From contig NZ_CP061281.1 of NCBI RefSeq assembly GCF_014621695.1, positions 496,001 to 560,000 on the forward strand: a stretch of DNA of 64,000 nt, in the 5' to 3' direction. The translations under genes and the position numbers were made by a program. Shown here piece after piece: positions 45,701 through 54,819 of this stretch (position 1 is its first letter; each line of letters opens with the position of its first letter). The notes beneath the pieces are model-generated. The model was not told where the DNA came from and searched no databases. It saw only the letters and a program-made list of their open reading frames with translations. Source of the stretch: Streptomyces xanthii. GTDB taxonomy: Bacteria > Actinomycetota > Actinomycetes > Streptomycetales > Streptomycetaceae.

Positions 45701-46713
45701 CCCGTCCGCGCGCGGCGTCGTACGCGGCGGCGGGCCTCGCCGCCCTGTGCGTCTCGGTCGCCGTGGCCATCACGATCGGGCCCGCGCACATCGGGGTCGG
45801 CGACGTGTGGGCTTCGGTGGCGGCCCGGCTCGGCTGGGGCAGCTCGGACCTGTCGCCGATCCGCGACGGGATCGTGTGGAACCTGCGGCTGCCGCGCACC
45901 CTGCTGGCCGCCGTGTGCGGGGCGGGCCTCGCGGTCTGCGGCACGGTCCTGCAGGCCCTGCTGCGCAATCCGCTCGCCGACCCGTTCGTGCTCGGCGTCT
46001 CCTCCGGGGCCTCGACCGGCGCGGTCCTGGTCGTCGTGCTGGGGATCGGCGGGGGCGCCCTGTCGGTGTCCGGCGGCGCGTTCCTGGGCGCCGTCTGTTC
46101 GTTCGGCCTGGTGCTGGTGCTCAGTCACGCGCTGGGCGGAACCACGGACCGGGTGGTGCTGTGCGGCGTCGCGGCGATGCAGCTCTTCTCGGCGCTGACC
46201 TCGTTCGTCGTCCTGACGGCGGCCGACGCGGAGACCACGCGCGGCGTCCTGTTCTGGCTGCTCGGCTCGCTCGGCGGCGTCGGCTGGACCGAGGTGTGGC
46301 TGTGTCTGGCGGTCCTCGTGGTCACGCTCGCGGTGTGTCTCGGACACGGGCGGACCCTCGACGCGTTCGCGTTCGGCCCCGAGGCGGCGGCCGCGCTCGG
46401 CGTGCGGGTGGCCCGCACCCGGCTCGTCCTGCTGTGCGTGACGGCGCTCCTGACGGCGGCGCTGGTCAGCGCGGCGGGCGCGATCGGCTTCGTCGGACTG
46501 GTGCTGCCGCACGCGGCCCGCGCCCTGGTGGGTCCCGGACACACCCGGCTGCTCCCGGCCACCGCGCTCACCGGTGCCGTGTTCCTGGTGTGGGTCGACA
46601 CGCTCGCCCGCACCGTCCTCGAACCGCAGGAGGTCCCCGTGGGGGTGGTGACGTCACTGATCGGCGTGCCCGCGTTCGTGTACGTGCTGTGGCGCGGCCG
46701 GAGCACCCGATGA
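45697..46713 (+). CDS. Cobalamin-type ABC importer, FecCD/BtuC permease
   Basis: 338 aa with about ten hydrophobic helices. The FecCD signatures LRLPRTLLAAVCGAGLAVCG, LRNPLADPFVLGVSSGAS and GAIGFVGLVLPHAARAL are present. GTG 45697 overlaps the previous stop. It forms the translocation pore with the ATPase encoded next; the ATPase start overlaps its stop. Confidence 0.93.
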   Translation: MTRPRAASYAAAGLAALCVSVAVAITIGPAHIGVGDVWASVAARLGWGSSDLSPIRDGIVWNLRLPRTLLAAVCGAGLAVCGTVLQALLRNPLADPFVLGVSSGASTGAVLVVVLGIGGGALSVSGGAFLGAVCSFGLVLVLSHALGGTTDRVVLCGVAAMQLFSALTSFVVLTAADAETTRGVLFWLLGSLGGVGWTEVWLCLAVLVVTLAVCLGHGRTLDAFAFGPEAAAALGVRVARTRLVLLCVTALLTAALVSAAGAIGFVGLVLPHAARALVGPGHTRLLPATALTGAVFLVWVDTLARTVLEPQEVPVGVVTSLIGVPAFVYVLWRGRSTR

Positions 46714-47483
46714 CGGCGGGGCTCGGCGCCGAGCGCGTGGCCCGCACGGCGGGCGGGACGCTGATCCTGGACGGGGTCTGTCTCGCGCCGAAGCCCGGAT
46801 CGGTGACGGGGGTGCTGGGGCCGAACGGGTCGGGCAAGTCGACGCTGTTGCGGCTGCTCGCCGGGGTGCTCGCGCCGACGGCCGGTGTCGTCACGCTCGA
46901 CGGCGAGCCGCTCGCCGGGGTGGGGCGCAGAGAGGCGGCGCGCCGGATCGCGCTGGTGCAGCAGCAGTCCGACACACAAGTGGAGCTGACGGTCGCCGAC
47001 GTGGTGCGGCTCGGCCGGATCCCGCACCGCAGGGCGTGGTCGCCGGCCTCGGCCGCCGACGAGCGGGCGGTGCGCTCCGCGCTGGAGCGCAGCGGCCTCG
47101 CCGACCGCGCGGACCGGCCGTGGCACACCCTGTCGGGCGGTGAGCGGCAGCGGGTGCAGATCGCGCGGGCGCTGGCCCAGGAGCCGCGCGAGCTGCTCCT
47201 GGACGAGCCGACCAACCACCTCGACATCCAGCACCAGCTGGAGCTCCTCGACCTGGTCCGCTCCCTCGACCTGACGTGTGTGGTCGCCCTGCACGACCTG
47301 AACCTCGCGGCCACGTACTGCGACGAGGTCGTCGTGCTGCGCGCGGGCCGGGTCGTGACCGCCGGCACCCCGGGCGCGGTGCTGACGGAGGAACTGGTCG
47401 CCGACGTCTACGGCGTACGGGCCCGGATCACGCACCCGGACCCGGACTGCGGACCGCACATCCGTTTCCTGGGTACGGTCTGA
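46710..47483 (+). CDS. Cobalamin-type ABC importer, ATP-binding protein
   Basis: 257 aa. Walker A GPNGSGKST lies near residue 36, the signature LSGGERQR near 139, Walker B LLLDEPTNHLD near 161 and the H-loop ALHDLN near 193, all in BtuD/FecE form. The start ATG overlaps the permease stop. The operon ends here and the convergent YciO/Sua5-type gene ends 18 nt further on. Confidence 0.93.
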   Translation: MTAGLGAERVARTAGGTLILDGVCLAPKPGSVTGVLGPNGSGKSTLLRLLAGVLAPTAGVVTLDGEPLAGVGRREAARRIALVQQQSDTQVELTVADVVRLGRIPHRRAWSPASAADERAVRSALERSGLADRADRPWHTLSGGERQRVQIARALAQEPRELLLDEPTNHLDIQHQLELLDLVRSLDLTCVVALHDLNLAATYCDEVVVLRAGRVVTAGTPGAVLTEELVADVYGVRARITHPDPDCGPHIRFLGTV

Positions 47484-47501
47484 GCCCGCGGGGCTCCGCG
47501 G

Positions 47502-48122
47502 TCACTCGAAGCGGTCGGTGTCGCCCGCGCCGTACCGGACGATCTCGGCCTCGCCGTCGGAGAAGTCGATGACGGTGGTCGGCTCGGTGCCGCAGTCGCC
47601 GGAGTCGAGCACCGCGTCGACGGAGTGGTCGAGCCGTTCCTTGATCTCCCAGCCCTGGGTGAGCGGTTCGTCCTCGCCGGGCAGCAGCAGCGTGCTCGAC
47701 AGGAGCGGTTCGCCGAGCTCGGCGAGCAGGGCCTGGGTGACGACGTGGTCGGGGATGCGGACGCCGACGGTCTTCTTCTTCGGGTGCTGGAGCTGGCGCG
47801 GCACCTCGCGGCTCGCCGGCAGGATGAAGGTGTACTTGCCGGGCGTGGCCGCCTTGATGGCGCGGAACACGTCGTTGTCGATGTGCACGAACCGGCCGAG
47901 CTGCGCGAAGTCCTGGCACACCAGCGTGAAGTGGTGCTTGTCGTCGAGCTGGCGGATCGCGCGGATCCGGTCGACGCCCTCGCGGTTGCCGAGCCGCGCG
48001 CCCAGCGCGTAGCAGGAGTCCGTCGGATAGGCGACGAGCGCCCCGTCGCGGATGCTGTCGGCGACGGCCGTGATCAGGCGCGCCTGCGGGTTCTCGGGAT
48101 GCACGTCGAAGTACCTGGCCAT
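47502..48122 (-). CDS. YciO/Sua5-type threonylcarbamoyl-AMP synthase family protein
   Basis: 206 aa, a single YrdC-like domain without the extra Sua5 domain. The N-terminal PTDSCYALGARLGNREGVDR and the binding-site segment KHHFTLVCQDF, with KYTFILPASREVP and TVGVRIPDH, match the YciO subgroup. It may make threonylcarbamoyl-AMP for tRNA t6A or have a related RNA role; the housekeeping TsaC is probably elsewhere. TACGCT 6 nt before ATG 48122 suggests a leaderless mRNA. Confidence 0.88.
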   Translation of the reverse strand: MARYFDVHPENPQARLITAVADSIRDGALVAYPTDSCYALGARLGNREGVDRIRAIRQLDDKHHFTLVCQDFAQLGRFVHIDNDVFRAIKAATPGKYTFILPASREVPRQLQHPKKKTVGVRIPDHVVTQALLAELGEPLLSSTLLLPGEDEPLTQGWEIKERLDHSVDAVLDSGDCGTEPTTVIDFSDGEAEIVRYGAGDTDRFE

Positions 48123-48128
48123 GCGGCG

Positions 48129-48134
48129 AGCGTA
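48129..48134 (-). promoter_or_regulatory. -10 box of a probably leaderless gene
   Basis: TACGCT lies 6 nt before ATG 48122 and there is no Shine-Dalgarno sequence. Confidence 0.4.
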
Positions 48135-48292
48135 CGGGATCGGGCGGGCGCCTCCGGGGTACACGGCCGGGAATCGCGGGCACGTGCGACAATCCCGGCG
48201 CGACAATCCCGACACCCGCACCCCCTGGTCCCCCGCGCGCACAGGTCGACGGACCATACTGGTCGGGCCCCGTCCGCTCACAGATCGACTCC

Positions 48293-49438
48293 ATGGCCAA
48301 GAAGAAACCTTCCTCGAACCCCGCCCCCTCGACCGTCTGGCCGGCCCGCGGCCGCCACACCGGTCCCGAGCCCGAGCAGGACGTCCGGCGCAACCTGATC
48401 GCTCTCGAGGCGGCCGGGGTGCTGGACGGCTTCGTCGACCTCGATCCGGCCGACGCCGCGCGCTCCACGGCCCTGCACCCCCGCGACGAGGACGCCGACC
48501 CGGGCCCCGGTGCCCGGCGCGTCTTCGAGGCCCGCTGGCGGGTGGACGGCGACGTCACCGTGCGGGCGCAGCTGACGACGTACGAGCCGGAGGCCCGGCG
48601 CCGTGAGACCGACGGCGGCGTGCCCTGGGTCCTGGCGGCGGAGGCCGAGGCCGAGTGGCGGCCGCACTGGCCCTCGCCCGCGACGATGTTCTGGCCGGAC
48701 AGCGAGCGGGTGCCGTGGGACCACGAGACGGTGGCCGGGCTGCGCATCCGCGCGACGAACCCGCTGCCCAAGGACGACGACGAGGTGCGCCGCCTGCTGC
48801 GCGAGTGCTCGCGCGACAGCTGGTACACGCACGTCGTGGTGCACGAGGCGATGACCCCGGACCTGCGCGGGCAGCTCCCGGTCGTCTCCGCGCTGCCGCC
48901 GAGCCTGCGCCACCGGGTGATCGAGCACCGGGCGGCGCCCGAACTGGCGCAGATCGTGGACTTCGCGCTGCGCAAGGAGCTGGACGTGCGGCTGCCGCGC
49001 GGCGGCGCCGTCGTGCTGCCCGCGACGCCGCGCGAGCCGGGGTACGAGCCGGAGGCCTTCACGGTCCGCAGCGTGTTCCTGGACGGGTCGGAGCAGCCGG
49101 AGCTGCTGGACCGGATCGTGGCCGCGACGGCGCTGCCGAGGCCGCTGTCCGCCGAGGCGGAGCGGGTGGTGAACCGGCTGCGCAAGGGCTGGCACCTGCT
49201 GACGCCCGAGGAGGAGCTGGCGCACGCGCAGGACATGGTCGGCCGGTACGCGGAGGCGCTGGACGCCATGACCAAGTCCCGTGACCTGTACAAGGAGGCG
49301 GCCGAGGCGGCGCAGGCCGCGCTGGCGGAGGCCGGCTCGGCGGCGCCGCGTCCGGCCGCGCCCGTGGCCCGGCCGGACGGTTCACCGCTCGGCGCCCTGT
49401 CGAAGGCGTTCGGCCGCTTCCGGGATCCGAACCGCTAG
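48293..49438 (+). CDS. Conserved-looking hypothetical protein
   Basis: 381 aa, soluble, with no recognised domain. The N-terminus is basic (MAKKKPSSNPAPS) and may be disordered. The middle is acidic and mixed, and the C-terminal 60 residues are an Ala/Glu-rich helix (DLYKEAAEAAQAALAEAG) ending in a Pro/Ala-rich tail. Codon use is normal for the window and no frameshift is seen. It is flanked by the divergent YciO/Sua5-type gene and a convergent hypothetical gene. No function is assigned. Confidence 0.75.
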   Translation: MAKKKPSSNPAPSTVWPARGRHTGPEPEQDVRRNLIALEAAGVLDGFVDLDPADAARSTALHPRDEDADPGPGARRVFEARWRVDGDVTVRAQLTTYEPEARRRETDGGVPWVLAAEAEAEWRPHWPSPATMFWPDSERVPWDHETVAGLRIRATNPLPKDDDEVRRLLRECSRDSWYTHVVVHEAMTPDLRGQLPVVSALPPSLRHRVIEHRAAPELAQIVDFALRKELDVRLPRGGAVVLPATPREPGYEPEAFTVRSVFLDGSEQPELLDRIVAATALPRPLSAEAERVVNRLRKGWHLLTPEEELAHAQDMVGRYAEALDAMTKSRDLYKEAAEAAQAALAEAGSAAPRPAAPVARPDGSPLGALSKAFGRFRDPNR

Positions 49439-49458
49439 CGGGTCCGGTGCTTGCGGCC

Positions 49459-49833
49459 TCAGTCCGCGTCGGGCGTGTCCGGGCTCTCCGGTGAGTCCGG
49501 CGCGGACATCCGCAGGGCGATCTCCTGAAGCAGTTCGGTGGAGCTGACGTCTCTGCGGCCCTCGTCGTGCACCAGGGCGAGCTGGGTGAACAGGAAGGCG
49601 AAGGCCTCCACGAGCGAGACGCTGGCCGGCATCAGCGCGGAGATGGTGATCTCGGCCGCCTGCTCGGCGGTCGCGCCCGCCGGGATCTCGACGGTGGGGA
49701 ACACCTCCGAGACCAGCCGCCCCAGTTGGGTGACGTCGGTGTCGAGCTGCTCGCCGTCGGTGAGTCTGCGCACCATCTCCTGCGTCTCGGTCAGCACGCC
49801 GATCGCCCGCAGGATGATCTCCCTCTGTTCCAT
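49459..49833 (-). CDS. Small hypothetical protein
   Basis: 124 aa, acidic, predicted mainly helical (MEQREIILRAIGVLTETQEM at the N-terminus), with a disordered Ser/Pro/Asp tail. No domain is recognised. TAGGCT (49840-49845) lies 6 nt before ATG 49833, suggesting leaderless transcription. It is convergent with the 381-aa hypothetical gene and divergent from the DUF779 gene. Confidence 0.7.
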   Translation of the reverse strand: MEQREIILRAIGVLTETQEMVRRLTDGEQLDTDVTQLGRLVSEVFPTVEIPAGATAEQAAEITISALMPASVSLVEAFAFLFTQLALVHDEGRRDVSSTELLQEIALRMSAPDSPESPDTPDAD

Positions 49834-49839
49834 GGTCCG

Positions 49840-49845
49840 AGCCTA
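49840..49845 (-). promoter_or_regulatory. -10 box of a probably leaderless gene
   Basis: TAGGCT lies 6 nt before ATG 49833 and there is no Shine-Dalgarno sequence. Confidence 0.4.
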
Positions 49846-49908
49846 TGCGGCGCGGGGCTCCGGACGTGCAACGTGCTCGCAACGTCCTCGTGGCTTGACT
49901 GACCCGTC

Positions 49909-50265
49909 ATGAGCGACGAACCCCGCGTGGAGCTGACTCCCGAGGCCGCCGCGCTGCTGCGGCGGCTGCGGGAGTCCCACGGCCCGCTGATGTTCCACCA
50001 GTCCGGCGGCTGCTGCGACGGCAGCGCCCCGATGTGCTACCCGGACGGCGAGTTCCGCACCGGCGCGGCGGACGTCCTGCTGGCCGAGCTGGCGGTGCCG
50101 GGGGTGGCCGAGCCGGTGCCGTTCTGGATGTCGCGGAGCCAGTACGAGGTGTGGAGCCACACCCGGCTCATCGTGGACGTGGTCGAGGGGCGCGGCAGCG
50201 GCTTCTCGCTGGAGGCCCCCGAGGGAGTCCGCTTCCTGATCCGGTCCCGGCTGCTCGGCACCTGA
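49909..50265 (+). CDS. DUF779 family protein
   Basis: 118 aa. The motif MFHQSGGCCDGSAPMCYPDGEF (here residues 34-55, with the Cys pair and a third Cys) defines DUF779, and the C-terminal GSGFSLEAPEGVRFLIRSRL is also typical. Family members often lie beside aldehyde dehydrogenase genes, but none is adjacent here. The Cys/His residues suggest metal binding; the function is unknown. Confidence 0.88.
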   Translation: MSDEPRVELTPEAAALLRRLRESHGPLMFHQSGGCCDGSAPMCYPDGEFRTGAADVLLAELAVPGVAEPVPFWMSRSQYEVWSHTRLIVDVVEGRGSGFSLEAPEGVRFLIRSRLLGT

Positions 50266-50275
50266 CCGCGCCGCG

Positions 50276-51853
50276 TCACTCGTCGCGCACGGCCGTGAGC
50301 CCGTTGAAGACACCGACGTATGCCGTGCCGTCGGGTCCGAGGGTGACCGGCGCCCAGTTGTTGTCGTAGGCGATCCCGGTGCCCACGAGCCGCTTCCACC
50401 GCGTCTGGCCGGTGTGGAAGTCGACGGCGGTCAGGTACCAGGCGTCGATGCCGAGCTTGTCGGGCCTCTTCGTGTACAGGTACAGCAGTCCGTCCGCGGT
50501 GGACAGCTTCGGCACGGTGGACGGGGAGCGTTCCTGGCTCTCCCAGACGGTGTCGCAGCCGCTGCCGTCGGGGCGTACGTCGATGCGGGTGACGCCGCCG
50601 ACGACGCTGCGGCCGAAGGTGAGCGAGGTGATGTTCTCGTAGCCGTAGTTGTTCTCGACGACGAGGCTGTTCCCGTACGAGATGAGGGAGTTGTCGGTGG
50701 TGGAGGCGCCGGAGCCGAAGACGGGGATCTTGCAGACGAGGCGCTGTGCGTCGGGGACGTCGGCGTCGCGGCGGTAGACGAGGACGTTCATGCGGTCGTC
50801 GGCGTTGTCGGTGATCGCGACGTAGTTCTCGTGTTCGCCGAAGAGGTCGGGGGTGGTGCCGGAACCCTGGTTCACGGAGCCCGGTTTGGTGCCGGTGCCC
50901 CGGTCGTAGGTCTGGCGCCAGACGACGTCGGGGGTGCCGTCGGCGGTGGCCTCGAAGCTGTAGAGGGCGTGGTCGGTGACGATGGAGACGCCGTCGCGGG
51001 CCACGGAGAAGGAGTTCTGGATCTCCTCGCCGTCCAGCCGGATCGAGCGGATCCCGCCGGTGCCGGGGTCCACGGTGCCGACGCGGCCCTGCCGGGTCAC
51101 CCACCAGATGCGGCCGTCCCAGTCGGGCATGACGGAGGTGACGGGGTCGCACGTGCCGCTGGGGTAGAGGTTGGTCCAGCTGACGCAGTCGTGCGGGACC
51201 TGTCCGGTGAGATCCCAGTCGTCGGTCACGCGGAAGCTCCAGGTGCCGTCCGCGGCCTGTTCGTGGGCGAGGCGGACGATGTGCTGGCGGGAGTCGGCGA
51301 GGACGAGCCGGTCCTGCTCGTCGAGGTAGGAGTAGGCGCCGCCGGACGTGTCCTTGAAGATCTTCGAGAAGTCGAGGCGGGTGATGGCCTCGACGGTGGA
51401 GGGCCGCTGCGGCAGCTGGTACTCGGCGAGCGTCGCGAGGCTCTTCGGGTCGAGGAGCTTGACGAGGAAGCCGGTGAAGGTGCCGCAGACGGTGACGATG
51501 CGGCCGGCCCGGTCGAAGGTGACGGTGGCGCACTCGCCGCCGAGCGCGGCCATCTTCTCGCTGCTCGCACTCGGGCTCACGCCGCGCGGTCCGCTCCACG
51601 GGTAGGTGCCGCTGCCCCAGGCGTCGGCGTGCATCCCGCTGCGTCCGTTGGCGGCGAGGTGGGGGTGCTGGTCGGGGGCCCGGCCCGTGACGGGGCGCGG
51701 GTCGGCGGGCGCGCCCTCGTACTGCGGGACGAGTCGGTGGCCCGGCGCCTTGGGGATGTCGTCGGCCGAGGCCACGGTCGGGCCGACGACTCCTGCGCCC
51801 GCGACGACGAGGGTCAGGGCGAGGGCACGGGCGAGGCTTCTTCGCTGCGGCAT
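50276..51853 (-). CDS. Secreted PQQ-like beta-propeller protein
   Basis: 525 aa. A Sec signal peptide (LARALALTLVVAGAGVVG, predicted cleavage after ASA near residue 30) is followed by repeated blades of the pyrrolo-quinoline-quinone-like type (e.g. GRIWWVTRQGRVGTVDPGTG, DGLLYLYTKRP, DGTAYVGVFNGLTAV). Two or three Cys pairs could form disulfides. No lipobox or cell-wall anchor is present. The role is unknown; propellers of this kind bind ligands or scaffolds. A good promoter with the start 6 nt after its -10 box marks a leaderless gene. Confidence 0.82.
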   Translation of the reverse strand: MPQRRSLARALALTLVVAGAGVVGPTVASADDIPKAPGHRLVPQYEGAPADPRPVTGRAPDQHPHLAANGRSGMHADAWGSGTYPWSGPRGVSPSASSEKMAALGGECATVTFDRAGRIVTVCGTFTGFLVKLLDPKSLATLAEYQLPQRPSTVEAITRLDFSKIFKDTSGGAYSYLDEQDRLVLADSRQHIVRLAHEQAADGTWSFRVTDDWDLTGQVPHDCVSWTNLYPSGTCDPVTSVMPDWDGRIWWVTRQGRVGTVDPGTGGIRSIRLDGEEIQNSFSVARDGVSIVTDHALYSFEATADGTPDVVWRQTYDRGTGTKPGSVNQGSGTTPDLFGEHENYVAITDNADDRMNVLVYRRDADVPDAQRLVCKIPVFGSGASTTDNSLISYGNSLVVENNYGYENITSLTFGRSVVGGVTRIDVRPDGSGCDTVWESQERSPSTVPKLSTADGLLYLYTKRPDKLGIDAWYLTAVDFHTGQTRWKRLVGTGIAYDNNWAPVTLGPDGTAYVGVFNGLTAVRDE

Positions 51854-51859
51854 GCGCCG

Positions 51860-51888
51860 AAGCTAGGCCGACCGCCTTGAAGTGTCCA
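51860..51888 (-). promoter_or_regulatory. Strong promoter of a leaderless secreted-protein gene
   Basis: The minus strand reads TGGACA (51883-51888; 5 of 6 to TTGACA), a 17-nt spacer, TAGCTT (51860-51865), then 6 nt to ATG 51853. Confidence 0.65.
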
Positions 51889-51942
51889 TGTACGTACGGG
51901 AGTTGTTCACGAACCCGAAACGATCACCGGGGCCGTCCGGGG

Positions 51943-52137
51943 TCACGGGTTGAGGCCGCTGACCAGGCTCGCGGTGGCGTTGATGCCGTCGTGGATGGTC
52001 GGGGCGGCGCTGGTGCCGGCGAGCAGGAAGCCGAGCAGCACGCACACGAGGGCGTGCGAGAGCTTGAGCGCCCCGTTGCGCAGGAAGATCACCGCGACGA
52101 TCAGGAGCAGCAGCACGATGGAAATGGACAGAGACAT
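51943..52137 (-). CDS. Two-helix membrane protein, 64 aa
   Basis: Two hydrophobic segments (ISIVLLLLIVAVIFL, residues 5-19, and ALVCVLLGFLLAGTSAAP, residues 29-46), then a short outside tail (TIHDGINATASLVSGLNP). GGAGG lies about 8 nt before ATG 52137, so it is a real small gene. Similar tiny proteins are common in streptomycetes; the function is unknown. Confidence 0.75.
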   Translation of the reverse strand: MSLSISIVLLLLIVAVIFLRNGALKLSHALVCVLLGFLLAGTSAAPTIHDGINATASLVSGLNP

Positions 52138-52248
52138 CGCCGAACCTCCTCCGCCACGCCCACGCCGTGGCTGTCGGCCGCAAGTGTGGCGCAGCGGAGG
52201 GTCCGTTCCGGGGCACGACCTGTCCCCCGAAAGAGTGTTAACGGGCGG

Positions 52249-53109
52249 TCACCGGTCGTACGTCTCCAGGAAGGCCTGGAGTCCGGCGAGGTCGTCGGTG
52301 TTCAGGTGGTCGACGTCGGCGGCGGTCAACTCGGCCCAGACAGCGTCCCGTTGGGGCCCCGCGAGGTCCGGGGTGGCCCAGAACCTGACCCGCTGCCCGG
52401 CCGCGTGCGCGGCGCCGACGATCTGGCGCAGCTTGTCGCGTTCGGCGGCGGGCATCGGGCCGACGCCCTGCCAGGTGAAGTTGTTCGCCCAGTTGTCGCT
52501 GATCAGCGGGACGAAGGAGGCGGGTGCGGTGGTGCCGAGATCGGCGAGCCGGCCGTCGTAGAAGGCGCTGCGCGCGGTCTGGGACTCCATGGGGACTCGG
52601 GCGGCCCGGTCGCCGGAGACGACCGCGGTGACGGGTCCGGGGTGTACGCGGCCGTGGGCGTAGGTGGTGAACAGGTGGCGGTGCCGGCTCAGTTGGCGGT
52701 CGAGTTCGAGGTAGGTGGCCGCTCCGTCGGTCTTGATGTCGACGAGCAGCTGGAGCGGGACGCGGCGTCCTCGGTACACCGACCCGTGGTTGGCCCGGAC
52801 GCGGGCGGCGAGCGGGGCGAGGTAGAGGGATTCGAGGGTGCGGCTCGGGTCGAGGTCGACGGGGTCGTGGGCGACGAGGAGTTCTCCGTCGACGAGGTAG
52901 ATGTCGGCCTCGACGCTGTTGAAGCGGTGGTCCAGCGCGTCGAAGAGGGGCCGGGGGTGCTCGTAGTCGTTGTGGGCGTGGGCGCGAAGCAGGGGCCGGG
53001 GCCCGTGCCGCCCTTGTCCGTCCGCCCGGGCGAGCTGGGGCGCGGCGAGTCCGGTGGCCAGGGCGGCGGCGAAAGCGCCGAGGGCTCTGCGGCGGGTGGT
53101 CGGGGCCAT
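52249..53109 (-). CDS. Tat-exported GDPD/PI-PLC-like phosphodiesterase
   Basis: 286 aa. The N-terminus TTRRRALGAFAAALATGLAA is a twin-arginine signal. The mature part has HAHNDYEHPRPLFDALDH (residues 44-61), Glu67/Asp69 in SVEADIYL and His81 in LLVAHDPVDLD, the catalytic set of the glycerophosphodiester phosphodiesterase/PI-PLC superfamily. It would hydrolyse phosphodiesters outside the cell. GGGAGG lies 5 nt before ATG 53109; an in-frame ATG at 53169 is less likely. Confidence 0.88.
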   Translation of the reverse strand: MAPTTRRRALGAFAAALATGLAAPQLARADGQGRHGPRPLLRAHAHNDYEHPRPLFDALDHRFNSVEADIYLVDGELLVAHDPVDLDPSRTLESLYLAPLAARVRANHGSVYRGRRVPLQLLVDIKTDGAATYLELDRQLSRHRHLFTTYAHGRVHPGPVTAVVSGDRAARVPMESQTARSAFYDGRLADLGTTAPASFVPLISDNWANNFTWQGVGPMPAAERDKLRQIVGAAHAAGQRVRFWATPDLAGPQRDAVWAELTAADVDHLNTDDLAGLQAFLETYDR

Positions 53110-53213
53110 GGTGCCTCCCGTGGTGGGCCGTTGGGAACACCGGTGAGTATGCGCGGCGCGGAGCGGCAAAGGGCAGGCCCGGGACGGGAGTTGGCCGGAC
53201 CGTCACCGCTGGT

Positions 53214-53870
53214 TCAACCGCGTCCCGCTCCCGCCTCCCACTCCACGATCCGGTCGCACCAGCGCTCCAGGAGGACCCGGTCGTGCCCGACGGCGAGCAG
53301 GCCCGCACCGGTCTCGGCGCGGTAGGCCTCCACCGCGGCGACCAGCGCCGCCGTCGTGGACGCGTCGAGCATCGCCGTCATCTCGTCGCAGATCAGCCAT
53401 CGGGGGCGCAGGGTCAGGGCGCGGGCGAGGCAGGCGCGCTGGAGCTGGCCGTCGCTGACCTCGTGCGGGCGGCGGGCGAGCAGGTCCTGGCCGAGGCCGA
53501 CCCGTTCGGCGAGTTCCGCGACCCGGGCGGCGTGGTCGAGCCCGTTGGCGCGCAGGGGTTCCGCGACGAGGTCGGCGAGACGGAGGCGCGGGTCGGCCGA
53601 GAGGCGGGGCTGCTGGAAGACGACGCCGAACGCGGTGCGCTGTGCGCGGGGCGCCCGGTGCCGCCAGCCGCGGACGGGCTCGCCGTCGAGGACCACCTCA
53701 CCGGCGTACGGCTCGTGCAGCAGGGCCGCTACCCGGGCGAGGGTGGACTTGCCGCAGCCGCTGGGGCCGAGCAGGCCGACGCTCTCGCCGGGTTCGAGGG
53801 TGAGGGTGAGGTCCCGCAGGACGGGCTCGCGGGGGTCGTAGCCCGCGGTGACGCGGCGCAGCTCAAGCAT
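53214..53870 (-). CDS. Dipeptide/nickel-type ABC importer, second ATP-binding protein
   Basis: 218 aa, short for the family. Walker A GPSGCGKST lies near residue 36, the Q-loop at FQQPRLS and Walker B ICDEMTAMLD near 160. The signature is VSDGQLQRA, with Asp where most have Gly (LSGGQ). It lacks the C-terminal oligopeptide-binding zinc-ribbon-like extension. The start overlaps the first ATPase gene by 8 bp and it is last in the five-gene operon. Confidence 0.88.
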   Translation of the reverse strand: MLELRRVTAGYDPREPVLRDLTLTLEPGESVGLLGPSGCGKSTLARVAALLHEPYAGEVVLDGEPVRGWRHRAPRAQRTAFGVVFQQPRLSADPRLRLADLVAEPLRANGLDHAARVAELAERVGLGQDLLARRPHEVSDGQLQRACLARALTLRPRWLICDEMTAMLDASTTAALVAAVEAYRAETGAGLLAVGHDRVLLERWCDRIVEWEAGAGRG

Positions 53871-54819
53871 GGACGGACTCCCGTACGGGGTGGTGGCAGG
53901 CCGTGCCGTCGAGCAGGGCGGGCAGCCGGTCGCAGGCGGCGTCGGCGCGGTCGCAGCGCTCGGCGAAGGCGCAGCCCGGGGGCAGGGCGCCGAGTTCGGG
54001 CGGCATGCCGGGGATCGGGGTGAAGTCCCGGTCGGGGAGGGCGTTCAGGAGGCCGCGGGCGTACGGGTGCCGGGGGCCCGGGGCGCCGAAGAACGTGGCG
54101 GCGTCGGTGAGTTCGACGATGCGGCTCGCGTACATCACGGCGACCCGGTCGGCGATGCGTTCGGCGGCGGCGAGGTCGTGGGTGATGAGCAACAGGGCAC
54201 GCTCGTCGCCGATGTGGCGGCGCAGTTCGTCGACGGTGCGGTCGACGAGGTCGCGGTCGAGTCCGGTCGTGGGTTCGTCGGCGAGCAGCAGCGGGGCGTC
54301 GCCGACGAGGGCGAGCGCGGTGGCGGCGCGCTGGGCGAGGCCGCCGGAGAGTTCGTGGGGGTAGTGGTCGAGGCGGTCGGCGGGGAAGGCGGCGCGGGCG
54401 GCGGCCGCCTCGACGGCGGCGCCGAGCTTCGGGTCGCGGCGCCGCAGGCCGGTCAGTTCCCGTACGGTCTCGGCGAGTTGGGCGCGGACGGTGCGGACGG
54501 GAGTGAGGTGGGCGGCTGGGCTCTGCGGGACGAGGCCGACGCGCCGGCCGCGCACGGTGCGGGCGAGGGTCGCCTCGTCGGTGCCGAGCAGGTCGAGGCC
54601 GTCGACGTGTGCGGTGCCGGCGGTCTCGGCGTTGGCGGGGAGGAGGCCGAGCAGGGCGGAGGCGAGCACGGACTTGCCGCAGCCGCTCTCGCCGACGAGG
54701 GCCAGGCACTCCCCCGCCGCGAGGTCGAAGGAGGCGTCGCTGACGGCGTGCACGTACGCACCGTCGCGCATCCGGAAGCGGACGGAGAGGCCGTCCACCG
54801 AGAGCACCGGGGTGGTCAC
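53863..54819 (-). CDS. Dipeptide/nickel-type ABC importer, first ATP-binding protein
   Basis: 318 aa. Walker A GESGCGKS lies near residue 41, the signature LSGGLAQR near 155 and Walker B LLLADEPTTGLD near 175. The C-terminal extension with GCAFAERCDRADAACD and CHHP is the Cys-rich tail typical of DppD/OppD. GTG 54819 overlaps the permease stop (GTGA). It pairs with the second ATPase as a heterodimer. Confidence 0.92.
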   Translation of the reverse strand: MTTPVLSVDGLSVRFRMRDGAYVHAVSDASFDLAAGECLALVGESGCGKSVLASALLGLLPANAETAGTAHVDGLDLLGTDEATLARTVRGRRVGLVPQSPAAHLTPVRTVRAQLAETVRELTGLRRRDPKLGAAVEAAAARAAFPADRLDHYPHELSGGLAQRAATALALVGDAPLLLADEPTTGLDRDLVDRTVDELRRHIGDERALLLITHDLAAAERIADRVAVMYASRIVELTDAATFFGAPGPRHPYARGLLNALPDRDFTPIPGMPPELGALPPGCAFAERCDRADAACDRLPALLDGTACHHPVRESVHA

